Origin: Synechococcus sp. MU1642
Lineage (GTDB): Bacteria > Cyanobacteriota > Cyanobacteriia > PCC-6307 > Cyanobiaceae
NCBI RefSeq assembly: GCF_020514115.1
Contig: NZ_VTKZ01000001.1
Span: 310,001 to 374,000, forward strand
Length of the DNA: 64,000 nucleotides
Direction: 5' to 3'
The translations under genes were made by a program, and so were the position numbers. Below, piece by piece: positions 40,871 to 47,996 of the stretch. Numbering within the stretch: the stretch's first letter is position 1; each line of letters starts with the position of its first letter. The notes below the pieces were generated by a model. The model made no database searches and was not told the DNA's origin. It saw nothing but the letters and a program-made list of their open reading frames with translations.

Positions 40871-41364
40871 GGCACCTCCGGTTTGAGCCGCGACCACTGA
40901 GCGAGTCCACCGCCCCGGCCCCGCGCCGTCAGAGTTCTCTGCTGCTCGTTCAGCTCGATCAGGGCAAAAAAAGGAAGCCGTTGGGGCTGTGGTGAAGGCA
41001 GGCTTCGCTGAAGCAGCAGCTGACTCGACCAGGACAGCTCCATTGACGTGAAGCTGAACATCAGCAGCGGTCTTGAACCCTTGAGCTGGGCATGACCACT
41101 GAACCTCAATCGGAACCCGGCCAGGGATACCTGATTGGTGATGTCCAGGCCCTGGTCACAAGGGCTCAAAATCAGGCTGGCTTGCAGCCAACGCAGCAGT
41201 GTTGATGTGCCGGGCGCCGGCACATCACCGTTGCGATTCCAGGTTTGCTGCAAGATCCAGCAGCCCGGCAACTGCTCGATCTGAATGCCGCTCCCATTTC
41301 GGCGGCTCTGACGTTCACGAGCCAGAAGGGCAGCGGCAGGCGGACCAGATACGACTGAGATCAT
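40867..41364 (-). CDS. Hypothetical protein, 165 aa
   Basis: Starts MISVVSGPPAAALLARERQS; beta-rich with several Trp and Leu-rich strands, no signal peptide. ATG 41364 is preferred because it fits codon bias. Translationally coupled to the NUDIX gene. No family is recognised. Confidence 0.6.
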   Translation of the reverse strand: MISVVSGPPAAALLARERQSRRNGSGIQIEQLPGCWILQQTWNRNGDVPAPGTSTLLRWLQASLILSPCDQGLDITNQVSLAGFRLRFSGHAQLKGSRPLLMFSFTSMELSWSSQLLLQRSLPSPQPQRLPFFALIELNEQQRTLTARGRGGGLAQWSRLKPEVP

Positions 41365-41402
41365 GGGGCTCTGCAACCTCCCTATTTTTTCGGAGTCGGC
41401 CC

Positions 41403-41594
41403 ATGAAGCGCGACAAGCGCCGGATACCTCCCCTAACGGACCTGCTTCTACGGGGTCTGCGCATTGGGGCGAGCACCCTCGCCCTGGTTGAACTGCTGCG
41501 CAGCGATTGGAGTGGAGGCTGTCTAGCAAGCCTAGCCTGGCTTGTCTTCGTTCAGGTGGAGCGTCGGCGAGCGCCGCTCAAGCCTCCGTTCTGA
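41403..41594 (+). CDS. Small membrane-associated protein, 63 aa
   Basis: A basic start (MKRDKRRIPPLTDLLLRGLR), a hydrophobic middle (ASTLALVEL) and a second hydrophobic stretch (CLASLAWLVFVQV) ending in basic residues. ATG 41403 is chosen; upstream frame is antisense to the neighbouring gene. It overlaps the convergent gene by 17 bases. The function is unknown. Confidence 0.6.
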   Translation: MKRDKRRIPPLTDLLLRGLRIGASTLALVELLRSDWSGGCLASLAWLVFVQVERRRAPLKPPF

Positions 41595-41787
41595 GAATCG
41601 AATCGATGCAATTTGGGTGCTGACGGATGTATTCGTTGAACTCCATGGCCAGCAGACGCGCTTCAAAGGCATCCGTGGCGTAAAAACAGGATTCCAACTT
41701 TTCTCCGTTTGATGTCTTGTGGCGGACGGTGTAAGCAGCCCGTCCCTGAGTAATGCTGGCCATGGGCTGATGAATCAGTCGTTTCAA
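41578..41787 (-). CDS. Small protein, 69 aa
   Basis: Reads MKRLIHQPMASITQGRAAYT then SCFYATDAFEARLLAMEFNE and a final PNCIDSIL. The mixed alpha/beta pattern resembles small DUF proteins with conserved FYA..A.EA. Convergent overlap with the previous gene. Confidence 0.65.
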   Translation of the reverse strand: MKRLIHQPMASITQGRAAYTVRHKTSNGEKLESCFYATDAFEARLLAMEFNEYIRQHPNCIDSILRTEA

Positions 41788-41909
41788 GCTGGCACTCCTG
41801 CCAGGTGGAATTCCATAACCATTCGTTCATGTTTGCGTTTCAACGCTTCGTGAAGCTGTTTGAAGTAACTGACAGTCCCCCTGAACGCTCTGCCCGCATC
41901 CTCCTGCCG

Positions 41910-42323
41910 ATGGCCTTTTGTTCTCTGTCGTTCAACGTTGCTGTGGCCTCACTCTTGTCTCTGAGTGCATTGCCTGGTCTGGCGGAATGGCAGCCGATGC
42001 AGGAGCCGGGGGTTTGGCAATCGCGTCGCGGCGAGTTGCTGCCCGGCGATGGCTGGATCTTCATGGAGGCCCTCGACACCCCCGCGCTCAAGGCGGCTGA
42101 ATACATCCGGTACCCAAAAACTGTGGAAGGTGGCGTTGAGGTCGAGGCAGGCCTGTTAATCCAGCGCGCTGGCCAGGATCAGTGGAGCCAACGGGTTCTG
42201 CCGATGCGCGCCAACTGCGCCAACGGTCAGCTGGAGCAACGCCGGGCCGATGGTTCCTGGACCAATTACCCCGGACGGGATGGAACCGTGGTTAAGGTCC
42301 GCTGGATCTGCGCATTGCGATGA
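41910..42323 (+). CDS. Secreted hypothetical protein, 137 aa
   Basis: A signal peptide (SLSFNVAVASLLSLSALPGLA) is followed by a beta-rich body (EPGVWQSRRGELLPGDGWIF) and a Cys pair (MRANCANGQ; RWICALR). ATG 41910 is preferred over upstream starts. The stop overlaps the HLIP gene start (ATGA), linking the two translationally. Confidence 0.7.
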   Translation: MAFCSLSFNVAVASLLSLSALPGLAEWQPMQEPGVWQSRRGELLPGDGWIFMEALDTPALKAAEYIRYPKTVEGGVEVEAGLLIQRAGQDQWSQRVLPMRANCANGQLEQRRADGSWTNYPGRDGTVVKVRWICALR

Positions 42324-42541
42324 GTCGGCCTGCTTTTCGCTACGAAGAACCGGAACGCTTCGGCGAGTCGCTCACCACGGCACGTCCCTGGAACCGGTCT
42401 GCTCTGACCGATGTGGAGCGTCTCAATGGCCGGGTAGCCATGCTCGGTTTCGCGGCTGCAGTGGTGTTTGAAAAGACCACAGGCTTGGGAATTGCGGGTC
42501 AGCTTGGTGCAGCTCTGCGCTGGTACCTGCAGTTGGGTTGA
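42320..42541 (+). CDS. hli: High-light-inducible protein (HLIP)
   Basis: A 73-residue single-helix chlorophyll-binding protein. The chlorophyll-binding motif is ERLNGRVAMLGFAAAVVFEK, preceded by a polar N-terminus and a W-containing segment. HLIPs protect photosystem assembly intermediates and quench excess excitation. Coupled by ATGA overlap to the secreted protein upstream and followed three bases later by the methyltransferase-like gene. Confidence 0.92.
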   Translation: MSRPAFRYEEPERFGESLTTARPWNRSALTDVERLNGRVAMLGFAAAVVFEKTTGLGIAGQLGAALRWYLQLG

Positions 42542-42544
42542 TCG

Positions 42545-43201
42545 ATGACGGTTGTTCCTGTTCTGAAGGACTCCCAACGCTTCAAGTTGGATGCCACTGA
42601 TGACGCGATCTTCTACAGCGAGCCTCGTTTTGTTCACCACCTGGATGCAGGTTTTAGGACTCGGCTGACCGCCCTCTATCGCGAGCGCATTCCGCCCTGT
42701 GCCCAGGTGCTGGATCTCATGAGCAGTTGGGTCAGCCACCTGCCGGAAGACATCAGTTATGACAAGGTGATCGGTCATGGCCTCAATGGAGATGAGCTCA
42801 GCGCCAACCCGCGATTGGATCAGCATTGGGTTCAGAACCTCAACCGTGACCAAACCCTTCCGGTTGAGGACGCTTCGATCGATGCCACCCTCATCGTGGC
42901 TGGTTGGCAATACCTACAACAGCCCGAGCTGATCGCCGCTGAGCTGTTGCGGATCACCCGTCCCCGGGGCCAGGTGATCGTGGCGTTTTCAAATCGAATG
43001 TTCTTCACCAAGGCTCCGCAGGTCTGGACCGATGGTGATGACGGCGATCACCTCCGTTATGTCGCTGAGGTGTTGATGGCCCAGGGCTGGCCACAGCCGG
43101 AAATCGTTGCCGAAGACACCCGCGCCGAAGGTGTGATGGGTTTGTTCGGTGGCAAGGGAGATCCTTTCTTTGCCGTTGTGGCGGAGAAACCTCTCCAGTA
43201 A
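42545..43201 (+). CDS. SAM-dependent methyltransferase-like protein
   Basis: A 218-residue protein of the class I methyltransferase fold. The usual GxGxG motif is replaced by VLDLMSSWVSHLP. Later motifs (VAGWQYLQQPE; LRITRPRGQVIVAFSNRMF) are typical of type-11 methyltransferases. This DLMSSW-type subgroup occurs in cyanobacteria and plastids; whether it still transfers methyl groups is unclear. Same operon as the HLIP gene. Confidence 0.82.
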   Translation: MTVVPVLKDSQRFKLDATDDAIFYSEPRFVHHLDAGFRTRLTALYRERIPPCAQVLDLMSSWVSHLPEDISYDKVIGHGLNGDELSANPRLDQHWVQNLNRDQTLPVEDASIDATLIVAGWQYLQQPELIAAELLRITRPRGQVIVAFSNRMFFTKAPQVWTDGDDGDHLRYVAEVLMAQGWPQPEIVAEDTRAEGVMGLFGGKGDPFFAVVAEKPLQ

Positions 43202-43279
43202 TTCCTCGTCTTTCCTTTGAATTCAAGGGATGGACGCTGACCTCAAGTGCGGCAGCGTGAGGCGAGAACCAGGATCTCC

Positions 43280-43462
43280 ATGAGTTTTACCCTTCCGGGT
43301 CTTCTCCCCTGGCGCTTCAGGATCGTTTTGATCGGTCAGCAGGTTGTTCTCGAGGCTTCCTCCGAGGATCAACAGCTGAGCACGGTTCTTGAGCCTGGTG
43401 GAAGTCGCATTCGGCGTGGCTACGACCTGATCAAGGCCCCGCAATGTGCGCTGATCAGGTGA
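43280..43462 (+). CDS. Small protein, 60 aa
   Basis: Reads MSFTLPGLLPWRFRIVLIGQ then VVLEASSEDQQLSTVLEPGG and a basic end. It overlaps the lipase-like gene by 19 bases. Possibly a short membrane-surface protein. No family is recognised. Confidence 0.55.
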   Translation: MSFTLPGLLPWRFRIVLIGQQVVLEASSEDQQLSTVLEPGGSRIRRGYDLIKAPQCALIR

Positions 43463-44166
43463 TCAGCACAGCTCGTCTCACCCAGCCCGTCGTCATTTTC
43501 GGTGGCTTTCTGATCACGGAAGAGGCCTATCGCCCCCTCGCTGATTGGATTCATCAGGCCAGCGGTGTTGCAGTGCGGATCGTGCCTGCGTCCAAATTGG
43601 ATTGGCTGGCCACCAGCTGGGGCTTCGGTTGGTGTCGCCTGCTAGATCGCGTTGATACCGCTGTGCGCGAGCTTCAAAGCCAGTCGCCCACCGGTCGAGT
43701 CACCCTGATTGGTCACAGTTCCGGTGGGGTGATGTTGCGTCCTTATCTGGCCGATAAGACCTTTCTGGGACGTCGATTCAACGGTGCAGCCCGATGCAAT
43801 CGCTTGATCACTCTCGGCAGTCCCCATCAGGCTCTGCGTGCCACACCGCTGCGCGCTCGGGTGGATCGTGAGTTTCCGGGTTGTCCTGAAGCCGATCGGG
43901 TGGATTACGTCGCAGTTGCGGGTCGGCTGGATCCTCTGCGAGCGAATGCATCCAGCTTTTCGAGGCGCAGCTCTGCCCGCAGCTATCGCCAGATCATGGG
44001 CGACCCGGATCTGGAGGGGGATGGTCTGGTGCCGATTTCATCAGCTCTGTTGCGGGATGCCCGTTGGATTGAGCTCGCTGATACGGCTCACGGGGGATTG
44101 TTCGGCCAAAGCTGGTACGGCTCCACCGATCGCATCGAACGCTGGTGGTCGCTGTTGGGTGACTGA
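43444..44166 (+). CDS. Alpha/beta hydrolase, lipase-like
   Basis: A 240-residue hydrolase. The nucleophile elbow is GHSSGGVML (serine near residue 95), preceded by VVIFGGFLITEEAY. The later GDGLVPISSA supplies an Asp and AHGGLFG a His, completing a plausible catalytic triad. Resembles PGAP1/triacylglycerol lipase-type esterases. The substrate is unknown. Confidence 0.85.
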   Translation: MCADQVISTARLTQPVVIFGGFLITEEAYRPLADWIHQASGVAVRIVPASKLDWLATSWGFGWCRLLDRVDTAVRELQSQSPTGRVTLIGHSSGGVMLRPYLADKTFLGRRFNGAARCNRLITLGSPHQALRATPLRARVDREFPGCPEADRVDYVAVAGRLDPLRANASSFSRRSSARSYRQIMGDPDLEGDGLVPISSALLRDARWIELADTAHGGLFGQSWYGSTDRIERWWSLLGD

Positions 44167-44184
44167 GCCAGGCGATCAGTCATT

Positions 44185-44529
44185 GTGGCTTGCTTCGGCG
44201 ATCAGCTTGTGCAGGAATCGAAAGGGTTTGGGGGTGAGGCCACCTCGGCCAAACGCAAAACCAGCAAGAAGCGCAAGCCAGGCACGTCAAACCATCGCCG
44301 CGATCAATGTCCGATGGGGCGCGATCCTGGTCTTGAGGCGATTCAGGCCAGGCAGTGCCTTGGATTGCCGCTGACCGGGCGGTTGACCTTTGCCCAGGTG
44401 AAGCGGGCCCACAAACTTCTAGCTGTTCAACATCACCCGGACAAAGGGGGAGACCCTGACGTAATGACGCGGTTCAACACAGCCCGCGATGTGCTGCTTG
44501 AGCCTGAGATGGAGATGCTTGCTGCCTGA
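44185..44529 (+). CDS. J-domain (DnaJ-like) protein
   Basis: A 114-residue protein. A basic Lys/Ser-rich N-terminal half leads to a C-terminal J domain with the HPD tripeptide (VQHHPDKGGDPDVM) and helix III (FNTARDVLLEPE). It would stimulate a DnaK ATPase. The GTG start is provisional. The J domain is at the C-terminus, unlike classic DnaJ. Confidence 0.82.
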   Translation: MACFGDQLVQESKGFGGEATSAKRKTSKKRKPGTSNHRRDQCPMGRDPGLEAIQARQCLGLPLTGRLTFAQVKRAHKLLAVQHHPDKGGDPDVMTRFNTARDVLLEPEMEMLAA

Positions 44530-44545
44530 CGCCCTTTGAGGCCGA

Positions 44546-44668
44546 TCAGCTACCGCTGCTGCGACCCAGCACCAACCAGGTGATAAGCATCAGACCACTG
44601 AGGCTGACCACGGTGTAAATCCAATCGGCGTATGGCGTCCAGAACAGTCCCGCAACGGGGGCTGTCAT
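44546..44668 (-). CDS. Small membrane protein, 40 aa
   Basis: Reads MTAPVAGLFWTPYADWIYTV and continues with one hydrophobic helix (SLSGLMLITWLVLG). The ATG overlaps the TGA of the next upstream small membrane gene (ATGA). The function is unknown; the pair may form one complex. Confidence 0.55.
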   Translation of the reverse strand: MTAPVAGLFWTPYADWIYTVVSLSGLMLITWLVLGRSSGS

Positions 44669-44805
44669 CGGTCCCAGACCAGCAGGAGCACCACAAACAA
44701 CGCTCCGAACACGAGGAAGGGGGTGAGCAGCGTCAGCAGAGACTGTGTTTCGATCGTTCTGATTGCAGCAGGCGGATCATCCGGCGGTCTGTTTTGATCT
44801 GTCAA
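44665..44805 (-). CDS. Small membrane protein, 46 aa
   Basis: A Pro/Asp-rich N-terminus (TDQNRPPDDPPAAIR) and one strong hydrophobic helix (LLTPFLVFGALFVVLLLVW). TTG start with GGAG close by. Coupled to the 40-residue membrane protein downstream. Confidence 0.55.
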   Translation of the reverse strand: MTDQNRPPDDPPAAIRTIETQSLLTLLTPFLVFGALFVVLLLVWDR

Positions 44806-44876
44806 ATCTCCGTTATTGACTGAGATTGGGGCCAGAGCTCACGGCCAATCCACCTTCACCGGGATCGAGCAGTGGG

Positions 44877-45113
44877 ATGAACAACCGTCAGCGTGAAATT
44901 CTTGTTGCTTTTTCGGCCTCGATGGGGCTTGGGTTGCTTGGCGGGTTGGCGTTCAACGTCACGTCTCAACTGATCCGGCCGGGCCTGGGCCCGGCATACC
45001 CAGCAGGGCCTGTACTTCAAGGTCCGGCGTTGCCTGAGCGTTCACTCGATCCTGGCTGTTTCGTTCCTCCTGGAGGCGGCCCGCCTGTCAAGAAGAACTT
45101 CCAGCCCTGTTAA
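44877..45113 (+). CDS. Small membrane-anchored Pro/Gly-rich protein, 78 aa
   Basis: The N-terminal hydrophobic helix (ILVAFSASMGLGLLGGLAF) is followed by a Pro/Gly-rich exported-looking tail with two Cys (PGCFVPPGGGPP; NFQPC at the end). ATG 44877 is chosen. The function is unknown. Confidence 0.6.
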   Translation: MNNRQREILVAFSASMGLGLLGGLAFNVTSQLIRPGLGPAYPAGPVLQGPALPERSLDPGCFVPPGGGPPVKKNFQPC

Positions 45114-45264
45114 TTGCATTGTCAGGAAAGGTTTTTGGGTAAAACTTTCAAAAGAAAAAATTAAAAAGTTGATCAACTATACCTAAAATTGTGTCAATTG
45201 TTTGCTCCGATACCGAAACTCAAGACTCCCCGAGGTGATTGTTTGGACCTCTTCCAGTCAACGC

Positions 45265-45414
45265 ATGAACAGCGATCAGCGTCTCAGCTATCTGCACTTA
45301 ATGAACAAAGCTGCTGAATCTGAAGACAGGCAGAGCTATTTCTATTACCTCAAGCTGGCTGAACAAACACTGCAACGCCAGGATCCTGACGTGCTCTGGA
45401 AGCCTGCAGATTGA
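45265..45414 (+). CDS. Small helical protein, 49 aa
   Basis: Reads MNSDQRLSYLHLMNKAAESE, then QSYFYYLKLAEQTL and a short acidic end. The pattern resembles a single TPR-like helix pair. ATG 45265 is preferred to the upstream TTG. The function is unknown. Confidence 0.55.
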   Translation: MNSDQRLSYLHLMNKAAESEDRQSYFYYLKLAEQTLQRQDPDVLWKPAD

Positions 45415-45415
45415 T

Positions 45416-45670
45416 TCAGCGAATCATGTTGGCCTTGAAAAAACCGAATCCAAGGCCAAAGGATGAGGATTGATCACGGTGCAGCGTGACTGAAACATCG
45501 AAATCGAGAAGATCTGACTGTTCGATGTCCTCACGCTTCAAGTTGTAAGCGTTGTCAGCTTCAAAGCGATCGAGGATTGCAACGCGATGGGTCTCTAGAT
45601 AATCCACCACCTGCTTCAGCACATGGTCGCGCCACGCTTCGCTTGCGTCTTTGCCGACTCGATCAGACAT
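45416..45670 (-). CDS. Hypothetical protein, 84 aa
   Basis: Acidic helical N-terminal half (ASEAWRDHVLKQVVDYLETH) followed by beta segments (DLLDFDVSVTLHRD). Convergent with the previous gene, one base apart. No family is recognised. Confidence 0.6.
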   Translation of the reverse strand: MSDRVGKDASEAWRDHVLKQVVDYLETHRVAILDRFEADNAYNLKREDIEQSDLLDFDVSVTLHRDQSSSFGLGFGFFKANMIR

Positions 45671-45871
45671 GGTGGATTGACCTGTGTTTACAGATTGAAC
45701 CCGAAACCGCCAATGCCCCGCTTGCCGTGGTGATACAGGTGAACTGGAACCATCCAGGGCGCCGATAAACTCATAGGGCCATACACCGGGGAATAGCTGC
45801 GGTAGATCGGACGGACGAGGCGGCGACAGGGGTTGTCGATCGCATTTTTGTAGCCCCTCCTGTAGCCCTTG

Positions 45872-46010
45872 CTAGGCCTTTTTCTTCTTGTGGGAGTGTT
45901 GTCGATTGTGGTGGGAGTGACCGCGATGGGCTTCAGCTGCAGGACTCAGGACGATTCCGGCTTCCCCCCACGAAAAGCATGGCGATGCAAAGACGTTGGA
46001 CAAGTGTCAT
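45872..46010 (-). pseudogene. Secreted His-rich microprotein with homopolymer frameshift
   Basis: From ATG 46010 the frame reads MTLVQRLCIAMLFVG and then shifts at a run of six G. With five G it would continue as EAGIVLSPAAEA and HRGHSHHNRQHSHKKKKA, a 45-residue protein with a signal peptide and a His/Lys-rich mature part that could bind metal. As sequenced it ends early. The rest of the 340-base region between genes shows nothing else. Confidence 0.55.
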
Positions 46011-46110
46011 GGTGGGTCGATTGACTAAAAAAATGTATTGCGGCTCGACCTGCAAACCATGTCAGCTTTCCGGTCAAGTTTGACTGGATGCTGCTTTGGG
46101 CCGTGAATGC

Positions 46111-46203
46111 CTATTCAGTGTCTGTGCGCTGTTCGAGCACGAATCGCAACGCCCATAGTCCGGCATAGGAGCCCGTCAGAACGAGGAGGATCAGGATCAG
46201 CAC
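46111..46203 (-). CDS. Small membrane protein, 30 aa
   Basis: GTG start with GAGG at 7-base spacing. Almost all of the first 20 residues are hydrophobic (LILILLVLTGSYAGLWALRF), then an acidic-basic tail. Typical tiny single-pass protein. The function is unknown. Confidence 0.5.
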   Translation of the reverse strand: MLILILLVLTGSYAGLWALRFVLEQRTDTE

Positions 46204-46256
46204 GACACATCCTCAAAGTGGGGGTGTGTTGTAGCTGACCTGTGTTTGTTCTGTGG

Positions 46257-46802
46257 TCAGATCGTCCAGTAGCCGTACCAATCGGGATGGGCTGGAATTT
46301 CATTGACTTGGGGATCCGCGATCAGTTTTAAATGCCATTGGCCATTGCCGTGAATCGGCAGCAGATCATCGAGCGCACTGTCCATTTCGACAGAGTGAAG
46401 GTCATCCTTATGAACTTGCTCCTGTCCTCGCAGCCAACGCTGGCGTGCCCGCGCTTTTGCAGAGGCTGAAGAACAGGCCACGATCACCCCAAAGGCGTGC
46501 TGTTCGGCCATTGAAGTGGGGTCATAGGCGCCAAGGTTGACGAACCACAGCTGCTGACTATCAGCACTGGATCGATCCTGCGCTTGCTCAATAACCTCAA
46601 CGCGATGGCCATCGACATGGTCGATGCAGCGATAGCTGTCGATGTGCAAGCCACGGCGAAGGCCGATCCATTCCTGCCGAAGGGCCGGCAACGTGGCCTC
46701 AATGGTCTCACCCACCACCCAGCGCACATCGTGCTGCTCGACATGGCAGCCCTTACAACGGCCCCCCAGCACTACCAGGAACAACTTCTTTGCGCTGCTC
46801 AT
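46257..46802 (-). CDS. DUF1543 domain protein
   Basis: A 181-residue protein. The DUF1543 block is evident: LVVLGGRCKGCHVEQHDVRW followed by VGETIEATLPALRQEW and LHIDSYRCIDHVDGHRVEV. A second similar half (LWFVNLGAYDP; DDLHSVEMDSALDD) is present. Function unknown. Its start overlaps the stop of the gene at 46799 (ATGA). Confidence 0.85.
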   Translation of the reverse strand: MSSAKKLFLVVLGGRCKGCHVEQHDVRWVVGETIEATLPALRQEWIGLRRGLHIDSYRCIDHVDGHRVEVIEQAQDRSSADSQQLWFVNLGAYDPTSMAEQHAFGVIVACSSASAKARARQRWLRGQEQVHKDDLHSVEMDSALDDLLPIHGNGQWHLKLIADPQVNEIPAHPDWYGYWTI

Positions 46803-47197
46803 CGCTGGGCTGTTGATGGGTCGTCGGTATGGGCAACGATGGCTCGGCAGTGGGCGATGAACTCCTCGGCGTTTCTCTCACCTTTGGCTTCTTTCGTCTG
46901 CAGGCTGAGAATCTCAAAGGTCGCGGCGCTGCTGCTGCTCACCGGGGAGACCGTCGGACTGCGGCTTCCATCATGAAGTTGGCTGTCCAACGGCAGTCCG
47001 TCGAAGGGATCCGTGCCGTCGCAACGCTGAAAGGCTGAGTGAATGGCATCGATGGCCTCCCTCACCTGGTAGGTGGCTCCTCGCTTTCTGGCGCGCTTGG
47101 TGATCGTTACCGCAGTGTGGTTCAGCAGCCGTTTGTAGCTGTTGGCATCGATGTCCAGCCAGCTGGGGGGCCTGACCGACAACGGATTGCGTCCCAT
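46799..47197 (-). CDS. Hypothetical protein, 132 aa
   Basis: A basic N-terminal part (ITKRARKRGATYQVREA) and Ser-rich middle, then an acidic C-terminus. No motif is recognised. Translationally coupled to the DUF1543 gene downstream, which supports it being real. Confidence 0.6.
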   Translation of the reverse strand: MGRNPLSVRPPSWLDIDANSYKRLLNHTAVTITKRARKRGATYQVREAIDAIHSAFQRCDGTDPFDGLPLDSQLHDGSRSPTVSPVSSSSAATFEILSLQTKEAKGERNAEEFIAHCRAIVAHTDDPSTAQR

Positions 47198-47221
47198 GCA
47201 CCCCTCGGTGGCTCAAGATTT

Positions 47222-47422
47222 TCAGATTTTTTCGAGCCAGGCCAGGAACAACAGGCGGATTTCCTCTTCGTTCGTTATGCGCTCGCTCAGGGATGCCGTC
47301 ACGGCACCGGGGTGTTCGCGCCGCACGATTAGCTCAGCCTCGTAGGCATCCGATGCCTCAACAGGTATGAAGCCGGCGTCAACGGACGCTGGAGAGCAAT
47401 AGAAGACGGGGTAACGGCTCAT
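47222..47422 (-). CDS. Small protein, 66 aa
   Basis: Reads MSRYPVFYCSPASVDAGFIP then SDAYEAELIVRREHPGAVTA and an acidic helical end. It has a distant similarity in layout to the small protein at 41578. ATG 47422 is preferred. The function is unknown. Confidence 0.6.
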   Translation of the reverse strand: MSRYPVFYCSPASVDAGFIPVEASDAYEAELIVRREHPGAVTASLSERITNEEEIRLLFLAWLEKI

Positions 47423-47579
47423 CGAGGCGCTGCAACCTCCAACCGATAGCAACGAACAAGTGATCGAGGGAATGGTTGCCGGGGCTCTCGCCCTCATCTG
47501 TTGGGTTCAGGGATTTTCCTTAAGTCCTGAGCCTTAACGGCCGCCGATTCATACCTTTGGTTGTACTTGCTAAGGCACC

Positions 47580-47738
47580 TTGGCGTTTGATTCTGGAGAT
47601 AAGACAGACCGATTCATTGCCGCAGCCAAGTCACGGGCGGAAGCTGCACTGAATGAGCCGACACCAAAATTGACGGCCTTGGAAAGGGGCATGTTGGAGT
47701 CGCTGCGACAAGGCGGAAGGCCGGTACGTCACGGTTGA
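47580..47738 (+). CDS. Small charged protein, 52 aa
   Basis: TTG start; reads MAFDSGDKTDRFIAAAKSRA and continues helical and charged, ending RQGGRPVRHG. It has the same kind of composition as the small basic helical protein at 23201. No clear ribosome binding site. Confidence 0.5.
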   Translation: MAFDSGDKTDRFIAAAKSRAEAALNEPTPKLTALERGMLESLRQGGRPVRHG

Positions 47739-47740
47739 TC

Positions 47741-47842
47741 TCAGCGCATCAGTAGCCAAACAGCCAAGGCACCACAACCAAACCCCTTGATGAACTGGGC
47801 CCAGGTGAGGCCGTAGGTATCGAGCGAAAGCGTTCTCATCAT
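47741..47842 (-). CDS. Small membrane protein, 33 aa
   Basis: The ATG pair gives RTLSLDTYGLTWAQ and one hydrophobic helix (FIKGFGCGALAVWLLM). An upstream in-frame TTG at 47941 would give 66 residues, but the internal ATG better fits a microprotein. Convergent with the gene at 47580. Confidence 0.4.
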   Translation of the reverse strand: MMRTLSLDTYGLTWAQFIKGFGCGALAVWLLMR

Positions 47843-47996
47843 CAGATTCAGAATCTCCTTGTGTTTCCGAATCAACGGCGAGCTGTTGGCCGTGTTCAGT
47901 TGTGGAATCTGTTTGAGTTTGATCTCCCCGAGCTTGGTCAACGTTGCTAATTCTTTCCGCTGCTGAACCTTAAGGGCACTTCAGTGGACAGCGATC

